A DNA stretch of 64,000 nt from JALEVB01 sp022768265 (GCA_034168985.1 JAXFJE010000014.1:1-64000), one strand, 5' to 3'. Counted from the first letter of the stretch, positions 1-8,583 are shown. Numbers and translations: made by a program. The notes: generated from the sequence alone by a model not told the origin.

Positions 1-58
1 TCTTTCTTAAATTAACAATAATACAATTAGGACAAGAAATCACCCCAATAATGATTAA

Positions 59-90
59 AGGGCATAATTATTTGAAAATAGTTATGCCCT
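59..90. terminator. Hairpin near the window start, possible terminator
   Basis: A 9-bp inverted repeat (AGGGCATAA / TTATGCCCT) with a 14-nt loop is followed by a T-rich stretch. No gene is visible before it in the window, so it probably ends a gene lying to the left. The T-run is interrupted, which lowers confidence. Confidence 0.4.
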
Positions 91-152
91 AAGTTATTTT
101 AAAGAATTTGATTTCCCACACCAAATTTAAATAGTCATAAAGAAAAACTACG

Positions 153-176
153 AAAGATGGAGTAATCCATCTTTTG
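153..176 (+). terminator. Rho-independent terminator
   Basis: The stem AAAGATGGA / TCCATCTTT with a 4-nt loop is followed by a T-rich run. It lies just before the TATAAT (197-202) that probably drives the first gene and insulates it from upstream transcription. Confidence 0.6.
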
Positions 177-219
177 CTTATTTTGGGATAATAAGCTATA
201 ATAAGTAAAGGTGATTATG

Positions 220-885
220 ATGACAAAGAAAGATCTTAAATTAACATTCTTATTAATATTTATTTCGTTTATTTATGCTTTTTGTGGTGTCGTGTTAGAT
301 CGCATGGGCGTTGATATAAAATTGCGTTGGTTATTCTGGAATGAATTTTTAGCTTTTTTACCTTTGGTATTAAGTATCCCTGCAGCATATTTTTTCTATT
401 TACGAAAAGGTTGGATCATCATTGGTTTGATCTTTGGGGTAGGCTGGTTATTATTTTTACCTAATGCATGCTATATGATCACAGATCTTATCCATTTAGA
501 TAGTTCACAATTAATTGGTTGGAATGGTGAATATATCGCTAATTTACGTGAGTGGGTAGCCTTGATCTATTTGGCAGCCGGAATCTTTTTAGCAGTTGTT
601 GCGGGTCTGGCATCTACAAAGATCATTGCTAAAAGCGTCGGTTTAAAAAGAGGTAATTTTTTAAATTTGCTATATAACTTTATCATATCAGGACTAGTAG
701 GTTATGGTGTATATATTGGACGTTTCTTACGATTTAATACTTGGGATATTTTAGAGCCTTTAAACTTATTAAAATCGCTTTATCATGATTTTGATCGTTT
801 TGCATTCATGTTTTCAATTTTGATCGCTGGTTTTTACTTTATCGCATATATGATATATGAAAGAGTAGAAGAAACCAGTAAATAG
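220..885 (+). CDS. DUF1361 family membrane protein
   Basis: This is a predicted polytopic inner-membrane protein of the DUF1361 family, whose function is unknown. About six hydrophobic segments span the 221 residues, and the segment WLLFLPNACYMITDLIHL is the family signature. A GTG at 211 and an ATG at 217 are also in frame, but the GTG lies inside the Shine-Dalgarno AAAGGTGA (207-214) and 217 is only 2 nt past it, so the ATG at 220 is preferred. A TATAAT -10 lies at 197-202. The gene appears monocistronic: sepF follows after 55 nt that contain a separate TATAAT. Family assignment is by motif recognition. Confidence 0.75.
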   Translation: MTKKDLKLTFLLIFISFIYAFCGVVLDRMGVDIKLRWLFWNEFLAFLPLVLSIPAAYFFYLRKGWIIIGLIFGVGWLLFLPNACYMITDLIHLDSSQLIGWNGEYIANLREWVALIYLAAGIFLAVVAGLASTKIIAKSVGLKRGNFLNLLYNFIISGLVGYGVYIGRFLRFNTWDILEPLNLLKSLYHDFDRFAFMFSILIAGFYFIAYMIYERVEETSK

Positions 886-940
886 CTTTTATTTTAGATT
901 ATATATGTTATAATAACTAAGTGAATAATGGAGGTTTTCT

Positions 941-1339
941 ATGGGATTAATGGATAAATTTAAGAACTTCGTAACAACTGAAGAAGATGATGATGAAGAA
1001 GAACTAGTTTATGATGAAGAAGAGGTAGAACCTCTAAGTACTTTTGAAGCACAAAAAGCACCAATTCGTAAAGTACCTTCTGAAACTAAGATGGTCTTAT
1101 TTGAACCAAGAAGTTTTGATGAAGCTGAAGAAATCGCTCGTCATTTAAAATCAAGAAGAGCAGCGGTAGTAAACTTACATAAATTACAACGTGACTATGC
1201 GCAAAGAACGATTGACTTTCTAACTGGCGTAATCGTAGCTTTAGATGGTTCTATTCAAAAAATTGGTCATAATGTTATCTTATGTGCACCTAAAAATGTT
1301 GGTGTTGATGGACAGATCAATCTAGATAATGATGACTAA
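941..1339 (+). CDS. sepF: Cell division protein SepF
   Basis: SepF is a cytoplasmic membrane-binding protein that polymerises and anchors FtsZ during Gram-positive division. The 132-residue protein has the family layout: a short amphipathic N-terminus (MGLMDKFKNFV), a very acidic linker (about 15-35), and a C-terminal SepF domain (about 48-125) with motifs FEPRSFDEAEEI, RRAAVVNL and RTIDFLTGVI. The start follows an AGGAGG-like site (GGAGG, 931-935). It is followed by ylmH with an 11-nt overlap and then divIVA, the conserved end of the division cluster. Length and motifs are typical. Confidence 0.95.
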   Translation: MGLMDKFKNFVTTEEDDDEEELVYDEEEVEPLSTFEAQKAPIRKVPSETKMVLFEPRSFDEAEEIARHLKSRRAAVVNLHKLQRDYAQRTIDFLTGVIVALDGSIQKIGHNVILCAPKNVGVDGQINLDNDD

Positions 1340-2081
1340 TCTACAGCATTTTAAAGGACATGAGTTATTAATAGCCCGTTTAGATGATCTTCGTGCTCGA
1401 GCAGAAAAATATCATAAAACAATTGCTTCGAATTTTTTAAGTGAAGAAGAAGTAGCAGTTGCGCAAAGATACTTAGGTAAACAATGTACCTATAAGCTTG
1501 ATGGCGGATATCAACAGGCTCAAAGATGTAAAGTTGTTTTCTTGATGGAAGAGGACGACTTTTTTGATGTTGTATGCTTAAGCGCCCGTTTTAATACGAA
1601 ATATGCTAGTTTAAAACATCCTGATGTACTAGGAGCTTTGATGGGCTTGAACATTGAAAGAGATCAAATTGGTGATATCTTTGTCAAAGATGATCGTATC
1701 ATCATTTTTGTTAGTCAGAATATTGCTGATTATATCATCATCAATTTACGACAAATCAAACGATCGAAAGTTACTTTTGAAGTAACCAACGTTGAAGATC
1801 TTGATCTAAGTCTTGATTTTAAGATATTTCAAACGACGATATCGAGCGAAAGGCTCGATGTCATCGTAAGTGCGATTTGTAAGATAAATCGCTCGCAAGC
1901 GCAAAAGTTGATTGTTGGCAAACAAGTACAGTTAAATCATGTGACTATTGAAGATTGTGCAAAATTATGTAATAATAATTGTACGATTTCGATTCGGCGC
2001 TATGGAAGGTTTATTTATCAAGGGATAGATAAGACAACGAAGAAAGATCGTTTGCTAGTGACATTTAAACAGTATATTTAA
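1329..2081 (+). CDS. ylmH: YlmH-type S4-domain RNA-binding protein
   Basis: The 250 residues match the YlmH family found between sepF and divIVA in many Firmicutes. The C-terminal part (about 170-235, SSERLDVIVSAICKINRSQA) is an S4 RNA-binding domain; the N-terminal two thirds are the YlmH-specific region. B. subtilis YlmH is reported to associate with stalled ribosomes, so a role in ribosome quality control is family knowledge rather than something visible here. The start overlaps sepF (ATGATGACTAA), which implies translational coupling; an ATG at 1332 is an alternative start. divIVA follows 12 nt later with a strong AAGGAGG. Confidence 0.9.
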   Translation: MMTNLQHFKGHELLIARLDDLRARAEKYHKTIASNFLSEEEVAVAQRYLGKQCTYKLDGGYQQAQRCKVVFLMEEDDFFDVVCLSARFNTKYASLKHPDVLGALMGLNIERDQIGDIFVKDDRIIIFVSQNIADYIIINLRQIKRSKVTFEVTNVEDLDLSLDFKIFQTTISSERLDVIVSAICKINRSQAQKLIVGKQVQLNHVTIEDCAKLCNNNCTISIRRYGRFIYQGIDKTTKKDRLLVTFKQYI

Positions 2082-2093
2082 GGAGGTAAGCTA

Positions 2094-2579
2094 ATGGTAA
2101 GATCCAAACCAGCATTTCGCGTAATGCGTAATGGTTATGATAGATTTGCCGTAGATGCCTTTGTAGAAGATGTGTTAGGGCAAATTAACGATTTAGAAAA
2201 CGAGTTAGCTGATCAGCAGCGTAACAACAATGATCTAACTGAACAATTGAATAACCTTAAAGATCGTTATCAATCAGTAATGAGTGGAATAGCGGCTAGA
2301 GAGCGGGCAGCGGATGATATTTCGCGCATAGCGATCCAAGAAGCTAATCAGATCATAGGTGCAGCTAGAAAAAATGCTGATATCATCGTTCAAGAATCGT
2401 TATATAAAGCTAAGATTGTTTTAAATGATCTAGTAAAGATTTCAAATGAAACAGGCACGTTAAAAAAAGAAATGCGTGAGCAACTCGATGTATTGATGAG
2501 TGATCTCAATGCCTTGCGTGCCCCAAATCTTCCAGATTTAAGCTGGTTAGATCAAGCAATAGATAAAGACAAAGATTAA
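2094..2579 (+). CDS. divIVA: Cell division initiation protein DivIVA
   Basis: DivIVA is a coiled-coil protein that binds negatively curved membrane at poles and septa and positions division or cell-wall machinery. The 161 residues show the N-terminal DivIVA domain (FRVMRNGYDRFAVDAFVEDV, about 8-27, the membrane-binding lipid module) and a long heptad-rich coiled coil (about 30-140). The context sepF-ylmH-divIVA-ileS is diagnostic. The start is set by AAGGAGG 6 nt upstream. The C-terminal tail is short, as expected for a small DivIVA. Confidence 0.93.
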   Translation: MVRSKPAFRVMRNGYDRFAVDAFVEDVLGQINDLENELADQQRNNNDLTEQLNNLKDRYQSVMSGIAARERAADDISRIAIQEANQIIGAARKNADIIVQESLYKAKIVLNDLVKISNETGTLKKEMREQLDVLMSDLNALRAPNLPDLSWLDQAIDKDKD

Positions 2580-2584
2580 GGACA

Positions 2585-2784
2585 TGCTTTTATCTAAATT
2601 AATTACAGAGAGTTTGTCAAAAGCTGAAAGACAGATATTAATTATTTAAAAGATATCACCTTATGAGTCTATCTTGAAAAAGATCGTATATCTTGCGTTA
2701 AAAGATGATCAAGGGCATATCATTCGATATGAACTAAGGTGGTACCGCGATTAATTCGTCCTTAGATATAAGGGCGCTTTTTTT
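2585..2784 (+). promoter_or_regulatory. T-box leader of ileS
   Basis: The untranslated region before ileS has the hallmarks of a T-box riboswitch: AGAGAG and GCTGAAAGACAG-type stem I elements (about 2606-2635), a probable isoleucine specifier ATC at 2655-2657, the T-box core AAGGTGGTACCGCG at 2736-2749, and an intrinsic terminator (CGTCCTT / AAGGGCG plus a T7 run, 2757-2784). In this family uncharged tRNA pairs with the specifier and the T-box bulge and stabilises an antiterminator, so ileS is expressed when Ile-tRNA charging is low. The specifier position is inferred from the local match, not from a folded model. Confidence 0.93.
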
Positions 2785-2802
2785 ATGTGAAGGAGAAGGA
2801 AT

Positions 2803-5520
2803 ATGGACTACAAAGAAACACTGCTAATGCCAAAAACTGCGTTTGAGATGCGGGGTAATCTTCCTAATAAAGAACCATTGATCTTAAAACGTTGGCAAGA
2901 AGACAACTATTATGAAACATTATTAAAACAACATGAAAATGAGCCAACTTTCATTTTGCATGATGGTCCTCCGTATGCAAATGGAAACTTACATGCTGGA
3001 ACAGCGATGAATAGGGTAATTAAAGATATCATCATCCGTTCTCATGCAATGAATGGCTATTATACACCATTTTTCCCAGGTTGGGATACGCATGGCTTAC
3101 CAATTGAAAATGCTATCCAAAAGTTAGGGGTAAATCGTAAAGAATTAACCCCAGCTGAATTTAGAAAAAAATGTGAAGAATATGCTTATAATCAAGTAGC
3201 GATCCAAAAAGAAACGATGAAACGTTTAGGAACAGTTGCTGATTTTAGTCATCCTTACATTACTTTGAAAAAAGAATTTGAAGCGCGTCAGATTCGCTCT
3301 TTTGCTAAGATGGCTCTAGATGGATTGATCTTCCAAGGATTAAAACCAATTTATTGGTCTCCATATAACGAAACAGCTGTAGCAGATAGTGAGATCGTTT
3401 ATTTCGATAAAACAGATGTCTCGATTTTTGTTGCCTTTGATGTAAGTGATGGCAAAGGGGTTTTAGATGGTGATGAACGTTTTGTTATCTGGACGACAAC
3501 ACCATGGACGATTCCTGGTAACTTAGCTGTTTGTTTAAATGCTGATTACACTTATGCGTGCGTAAAAACACCGAAAGGAAAATTAATCGTTTTAGCATCT
3601 AAAGTTGATGAATTGATGCAACGTTTTGAAATTACAGATTATGAAGTTATCAAAACATATTCAGGTCAAGAACTAGAATATGTAAAAGTTGCGCATCCAT
3701 TCTATCCTGAAAGACCAAGTGTGGTGATTTTAGGAGATCATGTTACGGATGAAGATGGTACAGGTTGTGTCCATACTGCTCCAGGTCATGGGATGGAAGA
3801 CTTCATGGTATGTCAAAAATACCACATCAATGCAATGTGTCCGGTAGATGCTAAAGGTTGCTTAACTAGTGAAGCAGGCCAAGATCTAGAAGGAATGTTT
3901 GTTTTTGATGCCAATAAAGTGGTTATTGAAAAATTAGCTAGTTTAAATGCTTTGATGGCTACGGCTAATATTACCCATAGTTATCCGCATGATGATCGTT
4001 TGAAAAAACCAGTTATCTTTAGAGCAACGGTACAATGGTTCTGCAGTATTGAAAAGATCCGTGAAAAATTATTGGCAGAAATCAAGAAAGTTAAATGGGA
4101 AAATGAATGGGGCGAAGTACGCTTATATAACATGATCAAAGAACGTGGAGACTGGTGTATCTCACGTCAAAGATTATGGGGTGTTCCAATTCCGATCATT
4201 TATAATGAAGATGGTTCTCCTATCATGGAAAAAGAAGTATTTGATCACATTGCTGAGCTATTTGAGCAATATGGTTCAAACATTTGGTTTGAAAAAGATG
4301 CTAAAGAGCTACTACCTGAAGGTTATAGCAATCCTAAATCACCTAATGGCGCATACACCAAAGAAAAGGATATCATGGATGTATGGTTCGATTCAGGATC
4401 AAGCAATAATGAATTAGCAGCTAGAGGCTTACCATATCCAGCTGATCTATATTTTGAAGGTAGCGACCAATACCGCGGATGGTTTAACTCATCATTGATC
4501 GTCGGTACGGCAAGCAATGGATGTTCACCATATAAGAGCGTATTATCTCATGGCTATGTCTGTGACTCAAAAGGTGAAAAGATGTCTAAATCGGTAGGAA
4601 ATGTCGTAAATCCAATGGACGTCATCAAGAAAAATGGTGCAGATATCTTCCGTTTATGGGCAACCGGAGTTGACTTTAAACAAGATATGCGGATTGGCGA
4701 TGATAATCTAAAACAAGTAGCTGAACAATATCGTAAGGTACGTAATACCTTTAGATTCATGCTAGGAAATATCAACGCTGAAGACTTTGATCCAAAACGT
4801 GATCTTGTTAAATATGAAGATCTACTACCAGTTGATCAATATATCATGGTATGTTTAGATGAATGTGTAGCAAAAGTAAAAGAAGCATACATGAAATATG
4901 ATTTCATTCTTGCAAGCAATACTTTAACTAATTTGATGACTAATGAACTAAGTTCATACTATTTAGATTTCACAAAAGATATCTTATATATCGAAAAAGC
5001 TGATGATCATCGTCGTCGTCAAGTACAAAGCGTCATCTGGTATTGTGTAGATGCTTTATGTAAGTTATGGGCTCCTTCTTTAGCTTACACGATGGATGAA
5101 GTATGGCAAATCTTCACAAACGATGAACAAACTTCAGTACATTATACCCATTTCCCAAGTGTTCATAATTACGCAAATGCGCAAGAATTGAAAGAAGCAT
5201 TTGCTAAAGCTCATGAAATCAGAACTGAGGTTTTAAAAGCCTTAGAAATCGCTCGTAATGAAAAAGTTATCGGTAAACCACTTGAAGCATCAGTTACCAT
5301 GCATCTGCCTGCAAAAGAACAAGAATTATTGGCTAAATGTTTGCATGATAAAGTAGCACAATGGTTAATCGTTTCTGAAGTAGTATTCGTTGATGCGCAA
5401 GCTAGAAGTTATGAAGTTAACAAGGCTGAAGGTGTCGTATGTCCAAGATGCTGGAACGTATCTAAAGAACATGATGAAAACGGCGTTTGTCCACGTTGTC
5501 AAAAGGTTTTAAATGCTTAA
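2803..5520 (+). CDS. ileS: Isoleucyl-tRNA synthetase
   Basis: The enzyme charges tRNA-Ile in the cytoplasm. The 905-residue protein is the bacterial class I type: the HIGH-equivalent motif PPYANGNLHAG is at 56-66, KMSKS at 593-597, the editing (CP1) domain lies between them (about 190-390), and there is an anticodon-binding domain after about 680. A C-terminal zinc finger (CPRCWN...CPRCQ, about 880-900) closes the protein, as in the mupirocin-sensitive eukaryote-unlike class. The start follows GAAGGAGAAGGA. Expression is controlled by the T-box leader. The next gene overlaps its last 8 nt. Confidence 0.98.
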   Translation: MDYKETLLMPKTAFEMRGNLPNKEPLILKRWQEDNYYETLLKQHENEPTFILHDGPPYANGNLHAGTAMNRVIKDIIIRSHAMNGYYTPFFPGWDTHGLPIENAIQKLGVNRKELTPAEFRKKCEEYAYNQVAIQKETMKRLGTVADFSHPYITLKKEFEARQIRSFAKMALDGLIFQGLKPIYWSPYNETAVADSEIVYFDKTDVSIFVAFDVSDGKGVLDGDERFVIWTTTPWTIPGNLAVCLNADYTYACVKTPKGKLIVLASKVDELMQRFEITDYEVIKTYSGQELEYVKVAHPFYPERPSVVILGDHVTDEDGTGCVHTAPGHGMEDFMVCQKYHINAMCPVDAKGCLTSEAGQDLEGMFVFDANKVVIEKLASLNALMATANITHSYPHDDRLKKPVIFRATVQWFCSIEKIREKLLAEIKKVKWENEWGEVRLYNMIKERGDWCISRQRLWGVPIPIIYNEDGSPIMEKEVFDHIAELFEQYGSNIWFEKDAKELLPEGYSNPKSPNGAYTKEKDIMDVWFDSGSSNNELAARGLPYPADLYFEGSDQYRGWFNSSLIVGTASNGCSPYKSVLSHGYVCDSKGEKMSKSVGNVVNPMDVIKKNGADIFRLWATGVDFKQDMRIGDDNLKQVAEQYRKVRNTFRFMLGNINAEDFDPKRDLVKYEDLLPVDQYIMVCLDECVAKVKEAYMKYDFILASNTLTNLMTNELSSYYLDFTKDILYIEKADDHRRRQVQSVIWYCVDALCKLWAPSLAYTMDEVWQIFTNDEQTSVHYTHFPSVHNYANAQELKEAFAKAHEIRTEVLKALEIARNEKVIGKPLEASVTMHLPAKEQELLAKCLHDKVAQWLIVSEVVFVDAQARSYEVNKAEGVVCPRCWNVSKEHDENGVCPRCQKVLNA

Positions 5521-5722
5521 AAAAGGTAAATATCAACATTTTAAAGGCAATTACTATGAATTGATAGCGTTAGCTAAACATAGTGAAACCGAAGAAGAAA
5601 TGGTAGTTTATCGCGCATTATATGGCCAGCAAGGTCTATGGGTAAGACCAGCTAAGATGTGGGATGAACTAGTTGAATACAACGGTCAGCTTGTTAAAAG
5701 ATTTAAATATGTCGAAGAATAA
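5513..5722 (+). CDS. DUF1653 domain protein
   Basis: This small 69-residue protein consists almost entirely of a DUF1653 domain: GKYQHFKGNYYELI near the start, EEMVVYRALYGQQGLWVRP in the middle and MWDELVE at about 50. The family is widespread, is often fused to or beside enzymes, and has no assigned function. It overlaps ileS by 8 nt, so it is probably translationally coupled and under the same T-box. A strong terminator follows directly. Confidence 0.8.
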   Translation: MLKKGKYQHFKGNYYELIALAKHSETEEEMVVYRALYGQQGLWVRPAKMWDELVEYNGQLVKRFKYVEE

Positions 5723-5723
5723 T

Positions 5724-5750
5724 AAAAGCAAACCATATGGTTTGCTTTTA
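5724..5750. terminator. Bidirectional terminator between the ileS operon and the EEP gene
   Basis: The perfect inverted repeat AAAAGCAAACCATATGGTTTGCTTTT has A and T runs on opposite sides, so it can end transcription from both converging sides (the DUF1653 gene on plus, the 5786-6550 gene on minus). Confidence 0.8.
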
Positions 5751-5785
5751 TATTTAGTGATAGTTGAAGCTTGAAGATATAAATT

Positions 5786-6550
5786 TCAAGCAACATCTTT
5801 TATCTTGCAGATGATTGGAAAATGATCGCTTGCATAGACATTATTGATATGATTGTTGCCTATCTTGGTATTGGTAAAATCCATATCTGAGCTAATAAAG
5901 ATATAATCGATAGGTAAAGCGATCCTTTTAAATTTATTCAAGATGTTTAGATGGGTGTGTTTAAGCTTTTGAAACTTGCAATAGCAATGCTTGAAACCTA
6001 ATTTTTGCATGATCATTTGTAAAGGTTTGGTATTGATATCGGTATTAAAATCCCCCATTAAGATCGTATGGGTAGCATCGTTTCTTTGGATGAGATGGCA
6101 TAGATGTTGGACTTGTTTTCCTCTAACAATATTTAATAAATGATCGAGATGCGTATTATAAATGTGATAAATGTTGTGTTGGTCATCTTCTAAAGCCACA
6201 TAGGTACATATTCTAGGATAGATACTAGCAAATACACGGCTACCCTGAACCTCTGGCTTTTTAGACAGCCAATAAGTTTCTTGATCTATCGCTTTGAACT
6301 TAGCTTTTTTATATAAGATGATATTTTTTTCATTGGCCAAATTAAATTGTTTGTTTCGATTAGCGCCTACCCAAGCATATTGAGCTAGATCGATATCCTT
6401 TAACATTTGATCTGTTATTTCTTGTAGACCAATGATATCTGGATCATTATCTTTTATGATCGCATTTATTGCTTGGAAGCGATGGGGCCATCGACCTTTT
6501 TTAGCAGTAAAGATCGTATCATTTTTAATATTAAAACTCATGATTTTCAT
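5786..6550 (-). CDS. Endonuclease/exonuclease/phosphatase family protein
   Basis: This 254-residue protein of the EEP superfamily is a metal-dependent phosphodiesterase or phosphatase. Visible motifs are MSFNIKND at the start (metal-site Asn), GLQEI (catalytic Glu, about 60-64), GDFNTD (about 166-171) and the C-terminal ASDHFPI (catalytic Asp-His). No signal peptide is present, so it should be cytoplasmic. Substrate cannot be told from sequence; DNA repair nuclease, sphingomyelinase-like and inositol phosphatase relatives share this fold. A promoter TTGTGC-17-TATACT lies upstream on the minus strand (6581-6609). An internal ATG three codons in is an alternative start. Confidence 0.85.
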   Translation of the reverse strand: MKIMSFNIKNDTIFTAKKGRWPHRFQAINAIIKDNDPDIIGLQEITDQMLKDIDLAQYAWVGANRNKQFNLANEKNIILYKKAKFKAIDQETYWLSKKPEVQGSRVFASIYPRICTYVALEDDQHNIYHIYNTHLDHLLNIVRGKQVQHLCHLIQRNDATHTILMGDFNTDINTKPLQMIMQKLGFKHCYCKFQKLKHTHLNILNKFKRIALPIDYIFISSDMDFTNTKIGNNHINNVYASDHFPIICKIKDVA

Positions 6551-6580
6551 GATTTATTACCAGCTTTCTTTTCCTTGTAT

Positions 6581-6609
6581 AGTATAATCTAGCTTTTAAA
6601 AAAGCACAA
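6581..6609 (-). promoter_or_regulatory. Predicted sigma-A promoter of the EEP gene
   Basis: Read on the minus strand, TTGTGC (-35) and TATACT (-10) are separated by 17 nt, and the start codon lies about 30 nt downstream. Confidence 0.5.
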
Positions 6610-6674
6610 TTATTTTTCTAAATAGTGATGATAAAAAGGCTTTTGGCGTTTATGTTTTTTATGAAAACATCTTA

Positions 6675-6702
6675 TTGACAAAAAATATAATTATTTTAAA
6701 AT
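6675..6702 (+). promoter_or_regulatory. Predicted sigma-A promoter of the PTS IIB gene
   Basis: A consensus TTGACA (6675-6680) and TAAAAT (6697-6702) are 16 nt apart, 22 nt before the IIB start codon. No cre-like site is visible here. Confidence 0.6.
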
Positions 6703-6724
6703 AAATAAAGAAGGATAGAATGAT

Positions 6725-7207
6725 ATGGAAATAATAAGTGTTAGAATTGACGAGCGCTTGATCCATGCGCAAGTCACAATTAATTGGATCAATGAACTTA
6801 GACCTGATCGCGTTGTAATCGTTGATGATAATATCCTAGCTGATGATACGCAAAAAACAGCGCTAAAACTATCATGTCCTAAAGATAGCAAATTAAGTAT
6901 CTTAGAAACCAAAAACTTTGCCAGCCGTATTAACGAAGGCTTTTTTCAAGAAGAAAGGATCTTGGTCCTTTGCAAGGGGATAAAGGCTATTAGGCGTATG
7001 GAAGCATATGGATGTGGACCTTTTGAAGTAGCAATTGGCAATCTACATTATTTAGATGAAGATAGTATCGTCATTAATGAAAATGTTTCTATCTCCCCAG
7101 AACAAAAACAGCAATTATTAGAACTACATACCAAAGGATTCAATTTTTATGCGCAATTATTTCCAAATGATGAGAAACTTGCTATTATACCATTACTAGA
7201 TAAATAA
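6725..7207 (+). CDS. Orphan PTS EIIB, mannose/fructose/sorbose family
   Basis: The protein looks like a stand-alone cytoplasmic IIB domain of the mannose-class phosphotransferase system, which passes phosphate from IIA to the incoming sugar. Its 160 residues are full length for the family; the phosphorylated histidine is retained in RIDERLIHAQV (His14), followed by VVIVDDNILADD and the typical alpha/beta pattern. Unusually, no IIA, IIC or IID gene is nearby: the neighbours are an EEP enzyme and metK, and the gene has its own promoter and terminator. It may partner with permease subunits encoded elsewhere or act as a regulator. Start set by AAGGA 9 nt upstream. Confidence 0.88.
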   Translation: MEIISVRIDERLIHAQVTINWINELRPDRVVIVDDNILADDTQKTALKLSCPKDSKLSILETKNFASRINEGFFQEERILVLCKGIKAIRRMEAYGCGPFEVAIGNLHYLDEDSIVINENVSISPEQKQQLLELHTKGFNFYAQLFPNDEKLAIIPLLDK

Positions 7208-7216
7208 GCCGATGTA

Positions 7217-7248
7217 ACTTATGAGCGTTTAACTCATAAGTTTTTTTT
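7217..7248 (+). terminator. Terminator of the PTS IIB gene
   Basis: The 9-bp stem ACTTATGAG / CTCATAAGT with a 7-nt loop is followed by eight T. Confidence 0.85.
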
Positions 7249-7251
7249 AAG

Positions 7252-7279
7252 AAAAAGATCTAGGATTGACCTAGATCTT
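7252..7279 (-). terminator. Terminator of metK
   Basis: On the minus strand the 10-bp stem AAGATCTAGG / CCTAGATCTT is followed by a T-rich run. It lies just past the metK stop codon. Confidence 0.75.
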
Positions 7280-7284
7280 ATTGG

Positions 7285-8376
7285 TTAAAATTTTAATGAT
7301 TTAACTTGTTCCCAAGGTAAGCTTGGTTTACCAAAATGACCATATTGGGTCGTTTCAGCATAGATAGGGCGACGTAAATCTAATTCGTTGATGATATTGG
7401 TTACGCTAAAATCAAAATTGTTATTGATGATGTCTAATAATTCTTGATTTGAGTATTTGCTTGTTCCATAGGTTTCCACATTTATAGATACAGGTTGTGG
7501 TTTGCCAATGGCATATGCAACTTGGATCAAACATTTTTTTGCTAGTTGATTAGCAACGATATTTTTAGCAACATAACGAGCATAATATGCACCGCTACGG
7601 TCAACTTTCGTAGGGTCTTTGCTTGATAAGCAACCACCACCAATTGGGGCATAACCTCCATAAGTATCAACAACGATCTTACGGCCAGTTGTTCCTGAAT
7701 CACCAAAGCTGCCTCCAACAACGAAGCTACCACTAGGATTGATCAAGTATTTGGTATTTTCATCTAGATATTTAGGATCGATGACTTTGTTTACCACTTC
7801 GTTCATGATGATTTCTTTGATTGCTTCTTGCGAGATGTCTTTGCTATGTTGCGTAGAAACAACGACAGTATCAACACGTTTTACTTGATCGTTTTCATAT
7901 TCAACACTTACTTGGGTCTTTCCATCGGGTTTTAAAAGATCTTGGTGCTCACGACGTACTTTTTCTAATGTTTTGGCAAGCATGTGCGCACAATCGATGG
8001 CAAATGGCATACAAGATTTTGATTCATCACAGGCATAACCAAACATCAATCCTTGGTCACCAGCACAAACTTCATCGCGGTCAACAGCACTATCGATTTC
8101 TGCTGATTGTTTGTTAACTTTTACTGATACTTCATAATTTTCTTCATAGCCGATCTTTTTGATAACTTCCTTTGCAATCTTTGCATAGTCAATATCTGCT
8201 TTAGTATTGGCTTCACCATAGATCAATACAAAGTCATCTTTGATCGTTGCTTCTACAGCCATATGGCTATATGGATCTTGGCGCAAAGCTTCATCTAAGA
8301 TGTGGTCGGCGATCCAGTCACAAATTTTATCAGGATGTCCGCTAGTTACTGATTCACTTGTAAATATATTTTTCAT
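7285..8376 (-). CDS. metK: S-adenosylmethionine synthetase
   Basis: MetK makes S-adenosylmethionine from methionine and ATP. The 363-residue protein has the family motifs FTSESVTSGHPDK (3-15, ATP-binding His), a GDSGTTGRKIVVDTYGG block and KDPTKVDRSGAYYARYVAKN (K+/phosphate-binding loop). It is somewhat shorter than the usual 380-400 residues, and the loop reads GGGCLSSKD where most enzymes have GGGAFSGKD, so it belongs to a divergent branch; catalytic residues visible to me are kept. It is preceded by a SAM riboswitch and its own promoter, consistent with feedback control by the product. SD is AGGAGG-like (reverse strand, 8387-8392). Confidence 0.96.
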   Translation of the reverse strand: MKNIFTSESVTSGHPDKICDWIADHILDEALRQDPYSHMAVEATIKDDFVLIYGEANTKADIDYAKIAKEVIKKIGYEENYEVSVKVNKQSAEIDSAVDRDEVCAGDQGLMFGYACDESKSCMPFAIDCAHMLAKTLEKVRREHQDLLKPDGKTQVSVEYENDQVKRVDTVVVSTQHSKDISQEAIKEIIMNEVVNKVIDPKYLDENTKYLINPSGSFVVGGSFGDSGTTGRKIVVDTYGGYAPIGGGCLSSKDPTKVDRSGAYYARYVAKNIVANQLAKKCLIQVAYAIGKPQPVSINVETYGTSKYSNQELLDIINNNFDFSVTNIINELDLRRPIYAETTQYGHFGKPSLPWEQVKSLKF

Positions 8377-8402
8377 TTTTTCCTCCTTATGTCTATATAT
8401 TG

Positions 8403-8541
8403 AAAAAAGCCTCCAAGAAAGAGGCTTTGTTAATTACATACTCTTTCTTTTATCGTTGTTAGCTTTACCACCTTGCTTTGTTATGAAGTAGGTTGGTATG
8501 AGGTCATCGAGCTAACTCTCTTGCTCATTCTTGATATAAGA
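8403..8541 (-). promoter_or_regulatory. SAM-I (S-box) riboswitch with terminator upstream of metK
   Basis: Read on the minus strand from 8541 the leader shows the S-box core: TATCAAGAATGAG at the 5' side, CGATGA (kink-turn), ACCAACC, then AAGGTGGTAAAGCTAAC, and a closing P1 (TCTTATATC with GATAAAAGA, 8446-8454). The signature pseudoknot is a perfect 6-bp match between GTTAGC in the P2 loop (8511-8516) and GCTAAC in J3/4 (8458-8463). A strong terminator (AAGCCTC / GAGGCTT with a T6 run, 8403-8428) follows. In this class SAM binding favours the terminator and shuts off metK. Aptamer coordinates are 8446-8541. Confidence 0.92.
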
Positions 8542-8548
8542 CTAGAAT

Positions 8549-8577
8549 ATTTAATCACTTTTTATATGATATGTCAA
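8549..8577 (-). promoter_or_regulatory. Predicted promoter of metK
   Basis: On the minus strand TTGACA (8572-8577) and TTAAAT (8549-8554) are 17 nt apart. The implied start of transcription is just before the SAM aptamer, which fits riboswitch control. Confidence 0.6.
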
Positions 8578-8583
8578 ATGATA

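Noticed and set aside
6686..6691. TATAAT as the -10 of the PTS IIB promoter
   Set aside because: It lies only 5 nt after TTGACA; TAAAAT at 6697-6702 gives 16-nt spacing.
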